64,000 nt of DNA from Chloroflexota bacterium (GTDB lineage Bacteria > Chloroflexota > Chloroflexia > Thermomicrobiales > UBA6265). The notes below the pieces were generated by a model, which saw only the letters and a list, made by a program, of their open reading frames with translations, did not search any database and was not told the DNA's origin. Positions 18,815 to 27,551 of this stretch are shown here, one piece after another. The stretch spans positions 1-64,000 of the forward strand of contig JAFAEX010000136.1 of the NCBI GenBank assembly GCA_023423795.1, in the 5' to 3' direction. Position numbers and translations under genes: made by a program. The first letter of the stretch is position 1. Each line of letters begins with the position of its first letter.

Positions 18815-18845
18815 CGCGGCCCGGGGACGCAATCCCCGGGCCGCG
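18815..18845 (-). terminator. Stem-loop after rpsO (attenuator or terminator)
   Basis: A 13-bp perfect stem (CGCGGCCCGGGGA and its complement) with loop CGCAA, about 80 nt after the rpsO stop. On the minus strand it is followed by TCGTTGTG, a poor U tract. It may partially terminate rpsO transcripts or protect their 3' end. Confidence 0.55.
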
Positions 18846-18927
18846 CGCGTTGGAGACGACGGAATTCCGGCGAAGGCCGGGCGGGAGGAAACGCGTTGGT
18901 CGCCGTCCTGCGCCAGCAATGCCGCGA

Positions 18928-19197
18928 CTACCGGCGAAGCCCGAGCCGCTGGATGACCGCGCGGTAGCGCTCGACGTCCTTCTTGCTCAGGTAGGCGAGA
19001 AGGCGCCGGCGCTGGCCGACCATCTGCAGCAGCCCGCGCCGCGAGTGGTGGTCGTGCTTGTTGTGCCGGAGGTGGTCGGTCAACTGCAGGATGCGCTCGG
19101 TCAGGAGCGCGATCTGCACCTCGGGCGAACCGGTGTCCGTGTCGTGGGTGCGGAAACCGTTGATGATCTCCGTCTTCTGGGCTGCCTGCAACGCCAT
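18928..19197 (-). CDS. rpsO: 30S ribosomal protein S15
   Basis: Primary 16S rRNA-binding protein of the small-subunit platform. The 89-residue sequence ([18 protein letters not shown], then [15 protein letters not shown] and [28 protein letters not shown]) is a textbook S15. ATG 19197 has GGGGA about 10 nt upstream. A TATACT -10 at 19275-19280 gives a leader of about 70 nt. That leader begins with a GGTCCA/TGGACC hairpin (19250-19269) and could be an S15 feedback site. pnp follows. Confidence 0.98.
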   Translation of the reverse strand: MALQAAQKTEIINGFRTHDTDTGSPEVQIALLTERILQLTDHLRHNKHDHHSRRGLLQMVGQRRRLLAYLSKKDVERYRAVIQRLGLRR

Positions 19198-19274
19198 GTT
19201 GGCGGTGTCCCCCTGTGCATCAGTCGATGGCGAACGAAAACCCTGCTTAGGTCCACAGCCAAATGGACCGACCG

Positions 19275-19317
19275 AGTATAGCATCGGGCCACCCGCCCGG
19301 CAATCCGCGGGTACACT
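19275..19317. promoter_or_regulatory. Divergent promoters rpsO / mtnP
   Basis: TATACT on the minus strand (plus-strand 19275-19280) drives rpsO-pnp. TACACT on the plus strand (19312-19317) drives mtnP, whose ATG at 19342 is preceded by GAGGAGG. The two -10 boxes are only 31 nt apart. Confidence 0.55.
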
Positions 19318-19341
19318 CGCCGCGATTGGAGAGGAGGCACG

Positions 19342-20205
19342 ATGCTCGGGGTGATCGGCGGCAGCGGCGTCTACGCGCTGGCGGAGTTGGCGGCGGGCGA
19401 ATCGGTCGAGATCGAGACGCCGTTCGGCGCGCCCAGCGGGCCGCTGCGGATCGGGCGCATTGGCGAAACCGATGTCGCCTTCGTGCCCCGGCACGGACCG
19501 GGCCACCGTTTTTCGCCGAGCGACCTGCCGTATCGCGCCAACATCTACGCGCTCAAGGCGATCGGCGTCACCCACCTGCTCAGCATCAGCGCCGTGGGCA
19601 GCCTGCAGGAATCGCTGCCGCCGCGCACCCGCGTCGTGCCGGACCAGATCATCGACCGCACGCTGGCGCGCCCGCGCTCGTTCTTCGAGGACGGCGTCGT
19701 CGCCCACGTCGGCATGGCCGATCCGTATTGCCCGCTGCTGCGGCCGGCGGTCTCCCGGGCCGGGGCGGCGAACGAAACGCCGGTGCACGTCGGCGGCACG
19801 TATGTCTGCATCGAGGGGCCGCAGTTCTCGACGCGCGCCGAATCGAACCTTTTCCGGTCGTGGGGCGCGAGCGTGATCGGGATGACCGCCATGCCCGAGG
19901 CGCGCCTCGCCCGCGAAGCCGAACTCTGCTACGCCACGCTCGCCCTCGTCACCGACTACGACGTGTGGCACGAGGACGAGGATGACGTCTCGGTCGAACT
20001 GGTTCTGGGCCACCTGCGGGCCAATTCCGAGGCCGCCGCGGGCATCGTGCGCGCCCTCGCCGAAGGCGGCCTGCCCGAGCGCCGCTGCGGCTGCGCCGCC
20101 GCGCTCGACGGCGCGGTGATGACCGACCCGGCGCTGATCGACGACGCGCGGCGGGAACGCCTCGGCGTGATCGGCCGGCGCGTGCTGCCGCCGACCGGCG
20201 GCTGA
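19342..20205 (+). CDS. mtnP: S-methyl-5'-thioadenosine phosphorylase
   Basis: Cleaves methylthioadenosine with phosphate to adenine and methylthioribose-1-phosphate in methionine salvage. The 287-residue sequence shows the PNP/MTAP phosphate loop [11 protein letters not shown], the [26 protein letters not shown] region and [37 protein letters not shown], including the conserved TAMPEA segment. Other purine nucleoside phosphorylases are possible, but the RHGPGH and P-x-x-IPYRAN-like motifs favour MTAP. It is followed 10 nt later by the SEDS gene. Confidence 0.92.
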   Translation: MLGVIGGSGVYALAELAAGESVEIETPFGAPSGPLRIGRIGETDVAFVPRHGPGHRFSPSDLPYRANIYALKAIGVTHLLSISAVGSLQESLPPRTRVVPDQIIDRTLARPRSFFEDGVVAHVGMADPYCPLLRPAVSRAGAANETPVHVGGTYVCIEGPQFSTRAESNLFRSWGASVIGMTAMPEARLAREAELCYATLALVTDYDVWHEDEDDVSVELVLGHLRANSEAAAGIVRALAEGGLPERRCGCAAALDGAVMTDPALIDDARRERLGVIGRRVLPPTGG

Positions 20206-20215
20206 GCCGGATCGC

Positions 20216-21490
20216 GTGCGTTGGCGACTCCGCCCGCTGGAACTCGGGCTGCTGCTTTTCCCGGCGGTCTACGCGGCGGGCGCGGCGGCGATCCTCGGCG
20301 CAGAGTGGCCGTGGTGGGCCGTCGTTCCCGGCGCGGCGCTGGCCGCGAGCGTCGCGCTCGGCGTTGGGTTGGGGAGGGGCGACCGCGTGGTGCTGCCGAT
20401 CGCGGCGATGCTGGCCGCGATCGGCACGGTAACCGTTGCCCGCCTGGAGCCGGCGCTGCTCGCCGACCCGATGGTGCCCGGCGCGCTGCTGCCCCGGCAC
20501 CTCGTGTCGGTCGCCACCGGTTTCGCCGTGCTTGCGGGCGTGGCGGTGCTTGTCCGTCCCGATTGGATCAGGCGCTACACCTACACCTGGATGGCGCTGG
20601 CCGTCGCGCTCCTGCTCGCCGCGCTCGTCTTCGGGGAAGAGATCCGCGGGGCGCGGCTGTGGCTGCGGATCGGGCCGGTGCAGGTGCAGCCGTCGGAGAT
20701 CATGCGGCTGGCGCTCGTCGTCTGGCTCGCCGGTTACCTCGACCGGCGGCGGGAACTCGTCGGCGCGGCGGCGGGAGTCGGGACGGCCGCCGCGCTGCCG
20801 TACCTGGCGCCCATCGGCGTGGTCGGGGCCGCGTCGGTGGCGGTCCTCGTGCTGCAGAACGACCTCGGGACCGCCCTGCTGCTGTTCGGGGTGGCGCTGG
20901 CCATGCTTTACGCCGCGACCGGGCGCGGGACCTACGTCGCGCTCGGGGCGGGAACGTTCGCCGTCGCGGCCTGGGTTGCCGGGTCCGCGGTTGGGCGACT
21001 CGCGATCCGCGCGCAGAACTGGTTCGACCCGTGGCGCGATCCGCTTGCCAGCGGCTACCAGCAAGTTCAGTCGGAGTACGCGCTGGCTGCGGGCGGGCTC
21101 TTCGGCGTCGGGCTGGGAAGGGGAATGCCGCAGGCAATCCCCGACGTGCAGACCGACTTCGTGCTGGCCGCCATCGGGGAGGAGCAGGGGTTCGTCGGCG
21201 TCGCCGTCGTGCTGGCGCTGCTCTTCCTGCTCGTGTGGCGCGCGGTCATCGTCGCGATGCGCGCGCCGGACGGGTTCGGCCGGCTGCTCGCGGTCGGGCT
21301 CGGCGCGGCCTTCGGCGTGCAGGCGCTGCTGATCGCCGGCGGCGTGCTGCGGCTGCTGCCGCTCACCGGGCTGACCGTGCCCTTCGTTTCCTACGGCGGC
21401 AGCGCGATGGTGACGAACATGGCGGCGGCCGGTCTCCTGCTGGCGGTTTCGCGGACATCCACTGGACGGACATCCGCGCGATCCCCGTAG
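20216..21490 (+). CDS. FtsW/RodA/SpoVE-type SEDS glycosyltransferase
   Basis: Polytopic membrane peptidoglycan polymerase of the SEDS family, 424 residues with about ten hydrophobic helices. Diagnostic motifs are [18 protein letters not shown], the extracellular loop [37 protein letters not shown] and the C-terminal [15 protein letters not shown]. The partner class-B penicillin-binding protein, often adjacent, is not in this window, so FtsW versus RodA cannot be decided. GTG start. Confidence 0.9.
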   Translation: MRWRLRPLELGLLLFPAVYAAGAAAILGAEWPWWAVVPGAALAASVALGVGLGRGDRVVLPIAAMLAAIGTVTVARLEPALLADPMVPGALLPRHLVSVATGFAVLAGVAVLVRPDWIRRYTYTWMALAVALLLAALVFGEEIRGARLWLRIGPVQVQPSEIMRLALVVWLAGYLDRRRELVGAAAGVGTAAALPYLAPIGVVGAASVAVLVLQNDLGTALLLFGVALAMLYAATGRGTYVALGAGTFAVAAWVAGSAVGRLAIRAQNWFDPWRDPLASGYQQVQSEYALAAGGLFGVGLGRGMPQAIPDVQTDFVLAAIGEEQGFVGVAVVLALLFLLVWRAVIVAMRAPDGFGRLLAVGLGAAFGVQALLIAGGVLRLLPLTGLTVPFVSYGGSAMVTNMAAAGLLLAVSRTSTGRTSARSP

Positions 21491-21507
21491 CGGATCGAAC
21501 GCCGGCT

Positions 21508-21536
21508 TTGCCCGGTCAGGGTTGCTCCCGTACACT
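21508..21536 (+). promoter_or_regulatory. Promoter of nrtR-nadK
   Basis: TTGCCC (21508-21513), a 17-nt spacer and TACACT (21531-21536). It predicts a leader of about 28 nt before the ATG at 21571, which has GCGGGAGG 7 nt upstream. Confidence 0.55.
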
Positions 21537-21570
21537 GCCGGAAGCCGGATTCCGCGCGGGAGGTGCCGCC

Positions 21571-22323
21571 ATGGTCGAAAGCCCCAGCATCGCCGGGCGG
21601 ACCGCGGCCCAAGGCCCCGGCGGTGGTTCGGACGAACCACGGCCCACGGTCGATATCCGCGTCGTCCTGTTCACCGTCGCCGAGGGCCGCCTGCTGGTCG
21701 CCCTGCGCCCGCGCGCGGACGGCGGCGCAGAGGTCCCGCGCGGTTTGCCGGGACCGGAGGCCGGGCTGGACGGCGAAGCCCACCGCATCGTCCTCGAAGG
21801 CGCGGGGCACGCCGATGGCCAGCCGTACCTCGAACAGCTCTACACGCTGAGCGTCGAAGGTAGCCCCGGGTGGACCATCATCGTGTCCTACCTCGGGCTG
21901 GCCGCGGGCGGGGCTGATGCCGAGGCCGGCTCCGGCCGCTGGTTCCCCGTCGATGATTTGCCGGCCCTCGATGGCGCCGACCGCATGGTGCTCGACTACG
22001 CCCTGGTTCGTCTGCGCGCCAAGATCGGCTACACCACCATCGCCTTCCACCTGTTGCCGCCGACGTTCACCCTGCGCGAGTTGCAGGACACCTACGAAGC
22101 GATCCTCGGCCACGAACTCGACAAGCGGAACTTCCGGCGACGGGTCACCGCCGCCGGGTTCCTGGAAGCGACCGGCGAGAAGCGGCGCGACGGGAGCCAC
22201 CGCCCGGCCGTCGTCTACCGGTTCCGGGCCGACCACGATCCCACGACCTACCTGACGCCGACGTGGACCCACAATGGCGGCGGCGCGACCGGAGCGCGAG
22301 CAGCCGCAGCGGAGAACCCATGA
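21571..22323 (+). CDS. nrtR: NrtR-type regulator: degenerate NUDIX domain plus winged helix
   Basis: NrtR proteins repress NAD biosynthesis and salvage genes and respond to ADP-ribose-type ligands. This 250-residue protein has a NUDIX fold (about 28-160) in which the catalytic REUxEE glutamates of the NUDIX box are missing (region GLPGPEAGLDGEAHRIVLEG), as in many NrtR regulators. A C-terminal winged helix follows (TLRELQDTYEAILGHELDKRNFRRRV). Its stop overlaps the start of nadK (ATGA), so regulator and NAD kinase are translationally coupled. This strongly supports an NAD role. Confidence 0.85.
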   Translation: MVESPSIAGRTAAQGPGGGSDEPRPTVDIRVVLFTVAEGRLLVALRPRADGGAEVPRGLPGPEAGLDGEAHRIVLEGAGHADGQPYLEQLYTLSVEGSPGWTIIVSYLGLAAGGADAEAGSGRWFPVDDLPALDGADRMVLDYALVRLRAKIGYTTIAFHLLPPTFTLRELQDTYEAILGHELDKRNFRRRVTAAGFLEATGEKRRDGSHRPAVVYRFRADHDPTTYLTPTWTHNGGGATGARAAAAENP

Positions 22324-23288
22324 GCATCGCCGAGGACACCTCGACCGGGTTGCGGGGCGCGCCGCGCGTGCGCCGGCACGCCGGCAACAACCCGCCCGTG
22401 CGACGAATCGGGCTGGTCGCCGCGCGCAGCAAGCAGGAGGCCCGCGACCTCGGCGTGGAACTCACCACCTGGGTCGAGCGGCAAGGGCTGGAGGTCGTGC
22501 AGGAAGACGACCTCGCGGCGGGCGGCGCGACCGGGGTGGATGCAGTGGTCGTCCTCGGCGGCGACGGCCTGATGATGCGGGCGGCCAACGTTTACCCCGA
22601 CATCCCGCTGCTGGGCATCAATTTCGGCAACGTCGGGTTCCTCGCGCTGGTCGAGCAGCGTGATTGGCAGCGCGCCCTCGGTTCGCTGTTCGACGGTTCC
22701 TACACGGTCGAGGACGGGGCCACCATCGAGGCCTCGCTGGCGCGCAACGGCGAGACGCTGGACCAGGGCTGGGCGATCAACGACATCGTCGTGCGCGGCG
22801 GCGCCCGGATGATCGACCTCGAGCTCTACATCGACGGCCGCTACGTGAATACATATCCCGGCGACGGCATGATCGTCTCGACGCCCCACGGTTCGACCGC
22901 CTACTGCATGGCCGCCGGCGGCCCGATCCTCACCGCCGGGGTGTACGGCTTCGCGATCGTCCCGATCTCCTGCCATTCGCCGATCCGCACGCCGCTGGTC
23001 GTGTCGGAAGACGACGTGATCGAACTGCTGCTCGCCAACGACCGCGACGCCCAACTGGTCATGGACGGCCGCGAGACGATGGCCCTCGGGCAGGGGGATG
23101 TCGTCCGCATCTGCCGCGGCAAGCACCTGTTCCGGCTGGTGACCTTCGGCACCACCAACTTCTACGAGGCGTTCCGCACCAAGTTCAATTTCCAGATCCG
23201 GCCGAACGCGGTGCCGTCGATGCCGCAGGGCCGCGACGGCCGTCGCACCACCATGGATGACGCTGACGACGCGACGGCGGACGCCTGA
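22320..23288 (+). CDS. nadK: NAD kinase
   Basis: Phosphorylates NAD to NADP. The 322-residue protein contains the GGDG motif (VVLGGDGLMMRAA), the substrate segments AINDIVV and PGDGMIVSTPHGSTAYCMAAGGPI, and the family C-terminal region. The ~30 residues at the N-terminus and ~30 at the C-terminus exceed the core. It is coupled to nrtR and followed 3 nt later by a TPR protein gene. Confidence 0.95.
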   Translation: MSIAEDTSTGLRGAPRVRRHAGNNPPVRRIGLVAARSKQEARDLGVELTTWVERQGLEVVQEDDLAAGGATGVDAVVVLGGDGLMMRAANVYPDIPLLGINFGNVGFLALVEQRDWQRALGSLFDGSYTVEDGATIEASLARNGETLDQGWAINDIVVRGGARMIDLELYIDGRYVNTYPGDGMIVSTPHGSTAYCMAAGGPILTAGVYGFAIVPISCHSPIRTPLVVSEDDVIELLLANDRDAQLVMDGRETMALGQGDVVRICRGKHLFRLVTFGTTNFYEAFRTKFNFQIRPNAVPSMPQGRDGRRTTMDDADDATADA

Positions 23289-23291
23289 GCC

Positions 23292-23945
23292 GTGTCGCGA
23301 CAGCAACCACCACGCAACCGGGCAACCGGCTCCCGCCCCAAGGCGCCAAAAATGCCCCAGCGTCATACCGTCATTGCCGCGATCATTGCCGGGCTCGTCA
23401 CCTGCTCGATGGTCGCCGGATTGGTCGGCACCGTCTGGTTCGATCAGGCGCCACCGGCCCCGACCGCGCCGCTCTCTCCGGCCGAGGAGGGGACCGGATC
23501 GTTCCAGGCCGCGATGCGGACCGCCATCGCGGAGGACCCGAACGACGCCGTGGCGCTGGTTTCGCTGGCGAACCTGCTGGCGCTGGAAGGCAATTTCCCG
23601 GAAGCGATCGCCCTGTACGAGCGAGCGCTGGCGATCGACCCGGATAACGCCGCCACCCGGCGGTCGTTCGCGCTCGCGCTGGCCCAGTCTGGCAACCTCG
23701 CCGACGCCGAACTCCAGTACCTCCGGGTGCTCGAAGCGAACCCGAACGACGCCGAGGCCCTCGTGTTCCTCGGTCAGGTCTACGAACGCTGGAGCCCGCC
23801 CCGGCTCGCGGACGCCGCGACCGCCTACGCCCGCGCCGTGAACGCCGAACCGGGATCGATTTCCGCCGACGAGGCGGCCAAGGCGCTGGCGCGGCTCCCG
23901 GCCGACGTGCTCGCCGCGACCCCGGCGGCGACGCCGGAACCGTGA
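23292..23945 (+). CDS. Membrane-anchored TPR protein
   Basis: 217 residues. An N-terminal membrane anchor (VIAAIIAGLVTCSMVAGLVGTVWF, about 27-50) is followed by three to four tetratricopeptide repeats (DPNDAVALVSLANLLALEGNFPEAIALYERALAIDPDN and two more). TPR arrays mediate protein-protein contact; partners are unknown. The start is 3 nt after the nadK stop, so it belongs to the same operon. Resemblance to CcmI/CcmH TPR proteins is only superficial. Confidence 0.78.
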   Translation: MSRQQPPRNRATGSRPKAPKMPQRHTVIAAIIAGLVTCSMVAGLVGTVWFDQAPPAPTAPLSPAEEGTGSFQAAMRTAIAEDPNDAVALVSLANLLALEGNFPEAIALYERALAIDPDNAATRRSFALALAQSGNLADAELQYLRVLEANPNDAEALVFLGQVYERWSPPRLADAATAYARAVNAEPGSISADEAAKALARLPADVLAATPAATPEP

Positions 23946-23954
23946 GCGGGGCCG

Positions 23955-24167
23955 ATGATGGCGCACCCGAAGGAGACCACCGTGTCGACTGACCAACCGG
24001 AAACACCGGCTTCGCAGACGATCGACGAGACCCTTTTGCGCATCCTGGTTTGCCCGGTCGATCGCGGCCAGTTGCGGGCTGAGGCAACCGAGCTGGTTTG
24101 CGCTACCTGCGGTCGCCGCTACCCGGTCGAGGACGGCATCCCGAACATGCTGGTAGATCCGGCGTGA
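23955..24167 (+). CDS. Trm112-family small zinc protein
   Basis: 70 residues matching the Trm112 fold: [17 protein letters not shown], a central [18 protein letters not shown] and short ends. In eukaryotes Trm112 activates methyltransferases; bacterial homologues are uncharacterised partners or stand-alone proteins. It lies 9 nt after the TPR gene and just upstream of the ruvB SOS box. An internal start (GTG in the CCGTGTCGACT region) cannot be excluded. Confidence 0.82.
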   Translation: MMAHPKETTVSTDQPETPASQTIDETLLRILVCPVDRGQLRAEATELVCATCGRRYPVEDGIPNMLVDPA

Positions 24168-24170
24168 CGC

Positions 24171-24201
24171 CGAACGTTTGTTCGGAGGCCGCTGCTATAC
24201 T
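24171..24201 (+). promoter_or_regulatory. LexA-type SOS box and -10 of ruvB
   Basis: CGAACGTTTGTTCG (24171-24184) is a perfect palindrome fitting the Gram-positive LexA consensus CGAAC-RNRY-GTTCG when read on the minus strand (centre AAAC). It covers the -35 position of a promoter whose -10, TATACT, is at 24196-24201. Six nucleotides later is the ruvB ATG, so the message is predicted to be leaderless and LexA-repressed. Confidence 0.75.
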
Positions 24202-24207
24202 TCACCC

Positions 24208-25263
24208 ATGAACGAACGGGCGGCAGCCGAAGAACGCATGGTTGGGCCGGCGGCGAAACCGGAAGACGTGCCGCTGGAGCGCAGCCTGCGCCCGCGCCGC
24301 CTCGCAGAGTACATCGGGCAGGACCGCGTCAAGAACAGCCTTTCCATCTTCATCGAAGCGGCCAAGGGGCGCGAGGAACCGCTCGATCACGTGCTGCTCT
24401 ACGGCCCGCCGGGGCTTGGAAAGACCACACTGGCCGCGATCATCGCCGCCGAGATGGGCGTCAACCTGCGCATCACCTCCGGCCCGGCCATCGAGCGGCA
24501 GGGCGACCTCGTCTCGATCCTGACCAACCTCAAGGCCGGCGACGTCCTCTTCATCGACGAAATCCACCGGCTCAACCGGGTGGTCGAGGAAGTCCTCTAC
24601 TCGGCGATGGAGGACTTCGCGGTCGATATCGTGCTCGGCAAGGGACCGGCCGCGCGCACGATGCGGATCAATTTGCCGCGCTTCACGATGGTCGGCGCGA
24701 CGACCCGGCTGGCGCTGCTCACTGGCCCGTTGCGCGACCGGTTCGGCTCCGTGCTGCGGCTCGATTTCTACGACCAGGACGCGATGGAGGAGATCGTCAC
24801 CCGCTCGGCCGGCGTCCTCGGCGTGCCGATCTCGCCCGAGGGCGCGCAGGCCGTGGCGGCCCGGTCTCGGGGCACGCCGCGCGTGGCCAACCGCCTGCTG
24901 AAGCGCGTGCGCGACTACGCCGAAGTGCGCGGCGCCGGGGCGATAACCCCGGACCTGGCCGGCGAAGCGTTGTCCATGCTCGATGTCGATCCGCTCGGGC
25001 TGGACGACGTGGACCGGCGCATCCTGCGGGCGATCGTCGAGAAATTCGGCGGCGGCCCGGTCGGCATCGACACGCTGGCGGCGGCAATCAGCGAGGAAAC
25101 CGATACGATCATGGACGTGTACGAGCCGTACCTGATCCAGCTCGGGTTCATCCAGCGGACGCCTCGGGGCCGCATCGCCACCCGCGGCGCGTACGAGCAC
25201 CTCGGGCTACCCGTCCCGGCAGCGGTGGCGAGCACCCAGCCGACGCTCTTCGGGAAGCCCTGA
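24208..25263 (+). CDS. ruvB: Holliday junction branch-migration motor RuvB
   Basis: Hexameric ATPase that drives branch migration with RuvA. The 351-residue protein shows Walker [15 protein letters not shown], sensor and Walker [26 protein letters not shown], the GATTR sensor-1 region, the arginine-finger GPLRDRFG and the C-terminal winged helix ([37 protein letters not shown]). ruvA and ruvC are not adjacent. queA begins 2 nt after the stop, a widely conserved arrangement. Confidence 0.97.
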   Translation: MNERAAAEERMVGPAAKPEDVPLERSLRPRRLAEYIGQDRVKNSLSIFIEAAKGREEPLDHVLLYGPPGLGKTTLAAIIAAEMGVNLRITSGPAIERQGDLVSILTNLKAGDVLFIDEIHRLNRVVEEVLYSAMEDFAVDIVLGKGPAARTMRINLPRFTMVGATTRLALLTGPLRDRFGSVLRLDFYDQDAMEEIVTRSAGVLGVPISPEGAQAVAARSRGTPRVANRLLKRVRDYAEVRGAGAITPDLAGEALSMLDVDPLGLDDVDRRILRAIVEKFGGGPVGIDTLAAAISEETDTIMDVYEPYLIQLGFIQRTPRGRIATRGAYEHLGLPVPAAVASTQPTLFGKP

Positions 25264-25264
25264 C

Positions 25265-26356
25265 GTGGGGCAGGGGAACCCCGACGGGCGCGACTGGCTG
25301 GTATCCGACTTCGACTACGACCTGCCGCCGGACCGCATCGCGCAGGAGCCGCTGGCCGACCGCAGCGCCTCCCGCCTGATGATCGTGCGCGCCGGTGCGC
25401 GCGAGTTCCCGGAAACGACCGTCGGCGAAATCGGCGCGTGGCTGCGGCCCGGAGACCTGATGGTCGCCAACGACAGCCGCGTCATCCCGGCCCGGTTGTT
25501 CGCCCGTCGCGCCGGCACCGGCGGCCGGATCGAACTCCTGCTGCTGCGGCGGCGCGACGACGGAGCGTGGCTGGTGCTCGCCCGTCCGGCTCGCAAACTG
25601 CGCCCCGGCGCACTGCTCGACCTGCCGCCCCGCGAGGGCTCGAACGCGCCCGTCGCCACCATCGAGGTGATCGAGGTCGGCGCGGATGGCCACGTCGTCG
25701 TTGCCTTCACCGGCCCTGCCGATCCGGATCTCGCCGAGTACGGGATCACCCCGCTGCCGCCCTACATCACCGTGCCGCTCGATGACCCGGACCGGTACCA
25801 GACGGTCTACGCCCGGAACGCGGGTTCGGCCGCTGCGCCGACTGCGGGCCTGCACTTCACCCCGGACCTGATCGCCTCGCTGTGCCGCGCCGGGATCGGC
25901 TGGGCCGAGGTGACGCTCCACGTCGGCCTCGACACCTTCCGGCCGGTCACGGTGGAGCGGGTGAGCGACCACGCGATCCACCGCGAGTGGTGCGAGGTTC
26001 CGGACGCCACGGCGGCCGCCATAGCGGCGACGAAACGCGCCGGTGGCCGCGTCCTTGCGGTCGGAACCACGGCGGCGCGGACGCTGGAAACCCTGGGCCG
26101 GCGCTGGAACCCCGACGCGCCCGCCGGGCTGGTGGCCGACACCGACATCTTCATCACGCCGGGGTATACGTGGCGGATCGTCGATGGTCTGCTCACCAAT
26201 TTCCACCTGCCGCGCTCGACGCTGCTGATGATGGTCAGCGCGCTGGCCGGGGTGGAGACGATCCGGCTCGCCTATGCAGCGGCCGTCGCTCGCGGGTATC
26301 GTTTCTTTTCGTTCGGTGACGCGATGCTGATCCTGCCGGGAGACGACACGACGTGA
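25265..26356 (+). CDS. queA: S-adenosylmethionine:tRNA ribosyltransferase-isomerase
   Basis: Transfers the ribosyl of SAM to preQ1 in tRNA and forms epoxyqueuosine. The 363-residue protein has the expected FDYDLPPDRIAQEPLADRSASRLM opening, GDLMVANDSRVIPARLF, TAGLHFTPDLIASL, GWAEVTLHVGLDTFRPV and the C-terminal ITPGYTWRIVDGLLTNFHLPRSTLLMMVSAL. GTG start, 2 nt after ruvB; the stop overlaps the cyclophilin start (GTGA). Confidence 0.97.
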   Translation: MGQGNPDGRDWLVSDFDYDLPPDRIAQEPLADRSASRLMIVRAGAREFPETTVGEIGAWLRPGDLMVANDSRVIPARLFARRAGTGGRIELLLLRRRDDGAWLVLARPARKLRPGALLDLPPREGSNAPVATIEVIEVGADGHVVVAFTGPADPDLAEYGITPLPPYITVPLDDPDRYQTVYARNAGSAAAPTAGLHFTPDLIASLCRAGIGWAEVTLHVGLDTFRPVTVERVSDHAIHREWCEVPDATAAAIAATKRAGGRVLAVGTTAARTLETLGRRWNPDAPAGLVADTDIFITPGYTWRIVDGLLTNFHLPRSTLLMMVSALAGVETIRLAYAAAVARGYRFFSFGDAMLILPGDDTT

Positions 26357-27204
26357 CGCACACGAGGACACCGGGCGAACCCCGCGCTGGCCGCGCCCGG
26401 TTCGGGATGATGGCGAGCGGGCTGCTGTTGACGCTCGCGCTGGCCGGATGCGGCGGCGCACAGCCGGCCGCGCAAGCGCCGGAGGCCGAACCGACGATTG
26501 CGGCAACGGTCGGCGACACCGGCGCGACCGCCATCGCGTCGCCGCCCGCCGAACCGCCGCCGGCCGAACCCGCGGCGGCCGACTCACTTGGGGCTACGCC
26601 GGAGGCGGCGCTCGCCGCCTGCTGGCCCGATGGCGCGCAGGGCGCCACCGCGACCACCAACGACGGAGAAGGAGGAGACATGGCGCAGCAGTTTTCCGCC
26701 CCGCCGGAGATGAAGATCGACCCGGCCAAGACCTACACCGCCACCCTGACCACCAACAAGGGCGACATCGAGGTCGAGTTCTTCCCCGGCGAGGCGCCGA
26801 AGACGGTCAACAACTTCGTCTGCCTCGCCGAGAAGGGCTACTACGACGGCACGCCCTTCCACCGCATCGTCTCCGGCTTCGTCATCCAGGGCGGCGACCC
26901 GACGGGGACCGGCATGGGCGGCCCCGGCTACAAGTTCGAGGACGAGCCGGTTTCGCGCCGCTACACCAAGGGCATCCTGGCGATGGCCAACGCCGGGCCG
27001 AACACCAACGGCTCGCAGTTCTTCATCGTCACCGGGGCCGACGTCGGGCTGCCGCCGAACTACACCATCTTCGGGCAGGTGACCGGCGGCATGGACGTGG
27101 TGGACGCGCTGGCCAGCACCCCGACCCGGACCGGCCGCTCGGGCGAGAAGTCCGAGCCGACCGAAGCGGTCACGCTGGAGAAGGTCACGGTCAACGCGAG
27201 CTAG
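26353..27204 (+). CDS. Cyclophilin-type peptidyl-prolyl isomerase lipoprotein
   Basis: 283 residues. The lipoprotein signal reads MASGLLLTLALAGCGG (lipobox LAGC at about 30-33). A Pro/Ala/Glu linker follows to about residue 108, then a complete cyclophilin domain (YTATLTTNKGDIEVEFFPGEAPKTVNNFVCLAEKG, FHRIVSGFVIQGGDPTGTG, NTNGSQFFI). It catalyses proline cis-trans isomerisation, probably on the outer face of the membrane. An in-frame ATG at 26680 preceded by AGAAGGAGG could give a second, cytoplasmic form. The GTG start overlaps queA. Confidence 0.92.
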   Translation: MTHTRTPGEPRAGRARFGMMASGLLLTLALAGCGGAQPAAQAPEAEPTIAATVGDTGATAIASPPAEPPPAEPAAADSLGATPEAALAACWPDGAQGATATTNDGEGGDMAQQFSAPPEMKIDPAKTYTATLTTNKGDIEVEFFPGEAPKTVNNFVCLAEKGYYDGTPFHRIVSGFVIQGGDPTGTGMGGPGYKFEDEPVSRRYTKGILAMANAGPNTNGSQFFIVTGADVGLPPNYTIFGQVTGGMDVVDALASTPTRTGRSGEKSEPTEAVTLEKVTVNAS

Positions 27205-27238
27205 TCGCAGCCGTTTCGATCCAAACAGAGCAGACGCG

Positions 27239-27273
27239 GGAAGCGGGAAGGCCAATTCGGCCTTCCCGCTTCC
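27239..27273. terminator. Terminator after the cyclophilin gene
   Basis: A 15-bp perfect stem (27239-27253 with 27259-27273), a 5-nt loop, then GCATTGTTGGGTTTT. It ends the ruvB-queA-cyclophilin transcript and may also stop the convergent operon at 27297. Confidence 0.8.
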
Positions 27274-27296
27274 GCATTGTTGGGTTTTCCCGAAAC

Positions 27297-27503
27297 CTAC
27301 GCGGCGAGGTCTTGCCGCTCGTCGCACAGGGTTTCGTATTCGCGCAGGAGGTCGATCCAGAACGCTTCCCAGCGCTCCACGTCCTCCCCGGCCAGCGCCG
27401 CGGCGTCGATCCGCTGCCAGCCGTCCTCGAGCCGCCGGGCGAGCACGTCGCGCCGGTCCTCGATCCGGGCCACCCGCGTGGCCAGGTCGCCGAACTCGTC
27501 CAT
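27297..27503 (-). CDS. Small charged helical protein, second gene of SOS-type operon
   Basis: 68 residues, rich in Arg/Glu/Asp/Leu and predicted to be helical throughout (MDEFGDLATRVARIEDRRDV, RLEDGWQRIDAAALAG). No recognised domain. ATG 27503 has a strong GGAGG 6 nt upstream. It starts 48 nt after the stop of the recombination-like gene, with no promoter between, so it should share the LexA-controlled promoter at 28212-28262. An accessory subunit is inference. Confidence 0.65.
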   Translation of the reverse strand: MDEFGDLATRVARIEDRRDVLARRLEDGWQRIDAAALAGEDVERWEAFWIDLLREYETLCDERQDLAA

Positions 27504-27551
27504 CGTCGTCCTCCACCGCGGCCCGCTTCGGCCGCGCGTTCGATCGCGCCG

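Larger units (their letters stand above)
18589..18927 (-). other. rpsO-pnp intergenic leader
   Basis: This 339-nt gap has no credible gene. It holds two perfect inverted repeats (listed separately) and the pnp ribosome-binding site. Its composition and position suggest mRNA processing and pnp leader control. Confidence 0.6.
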
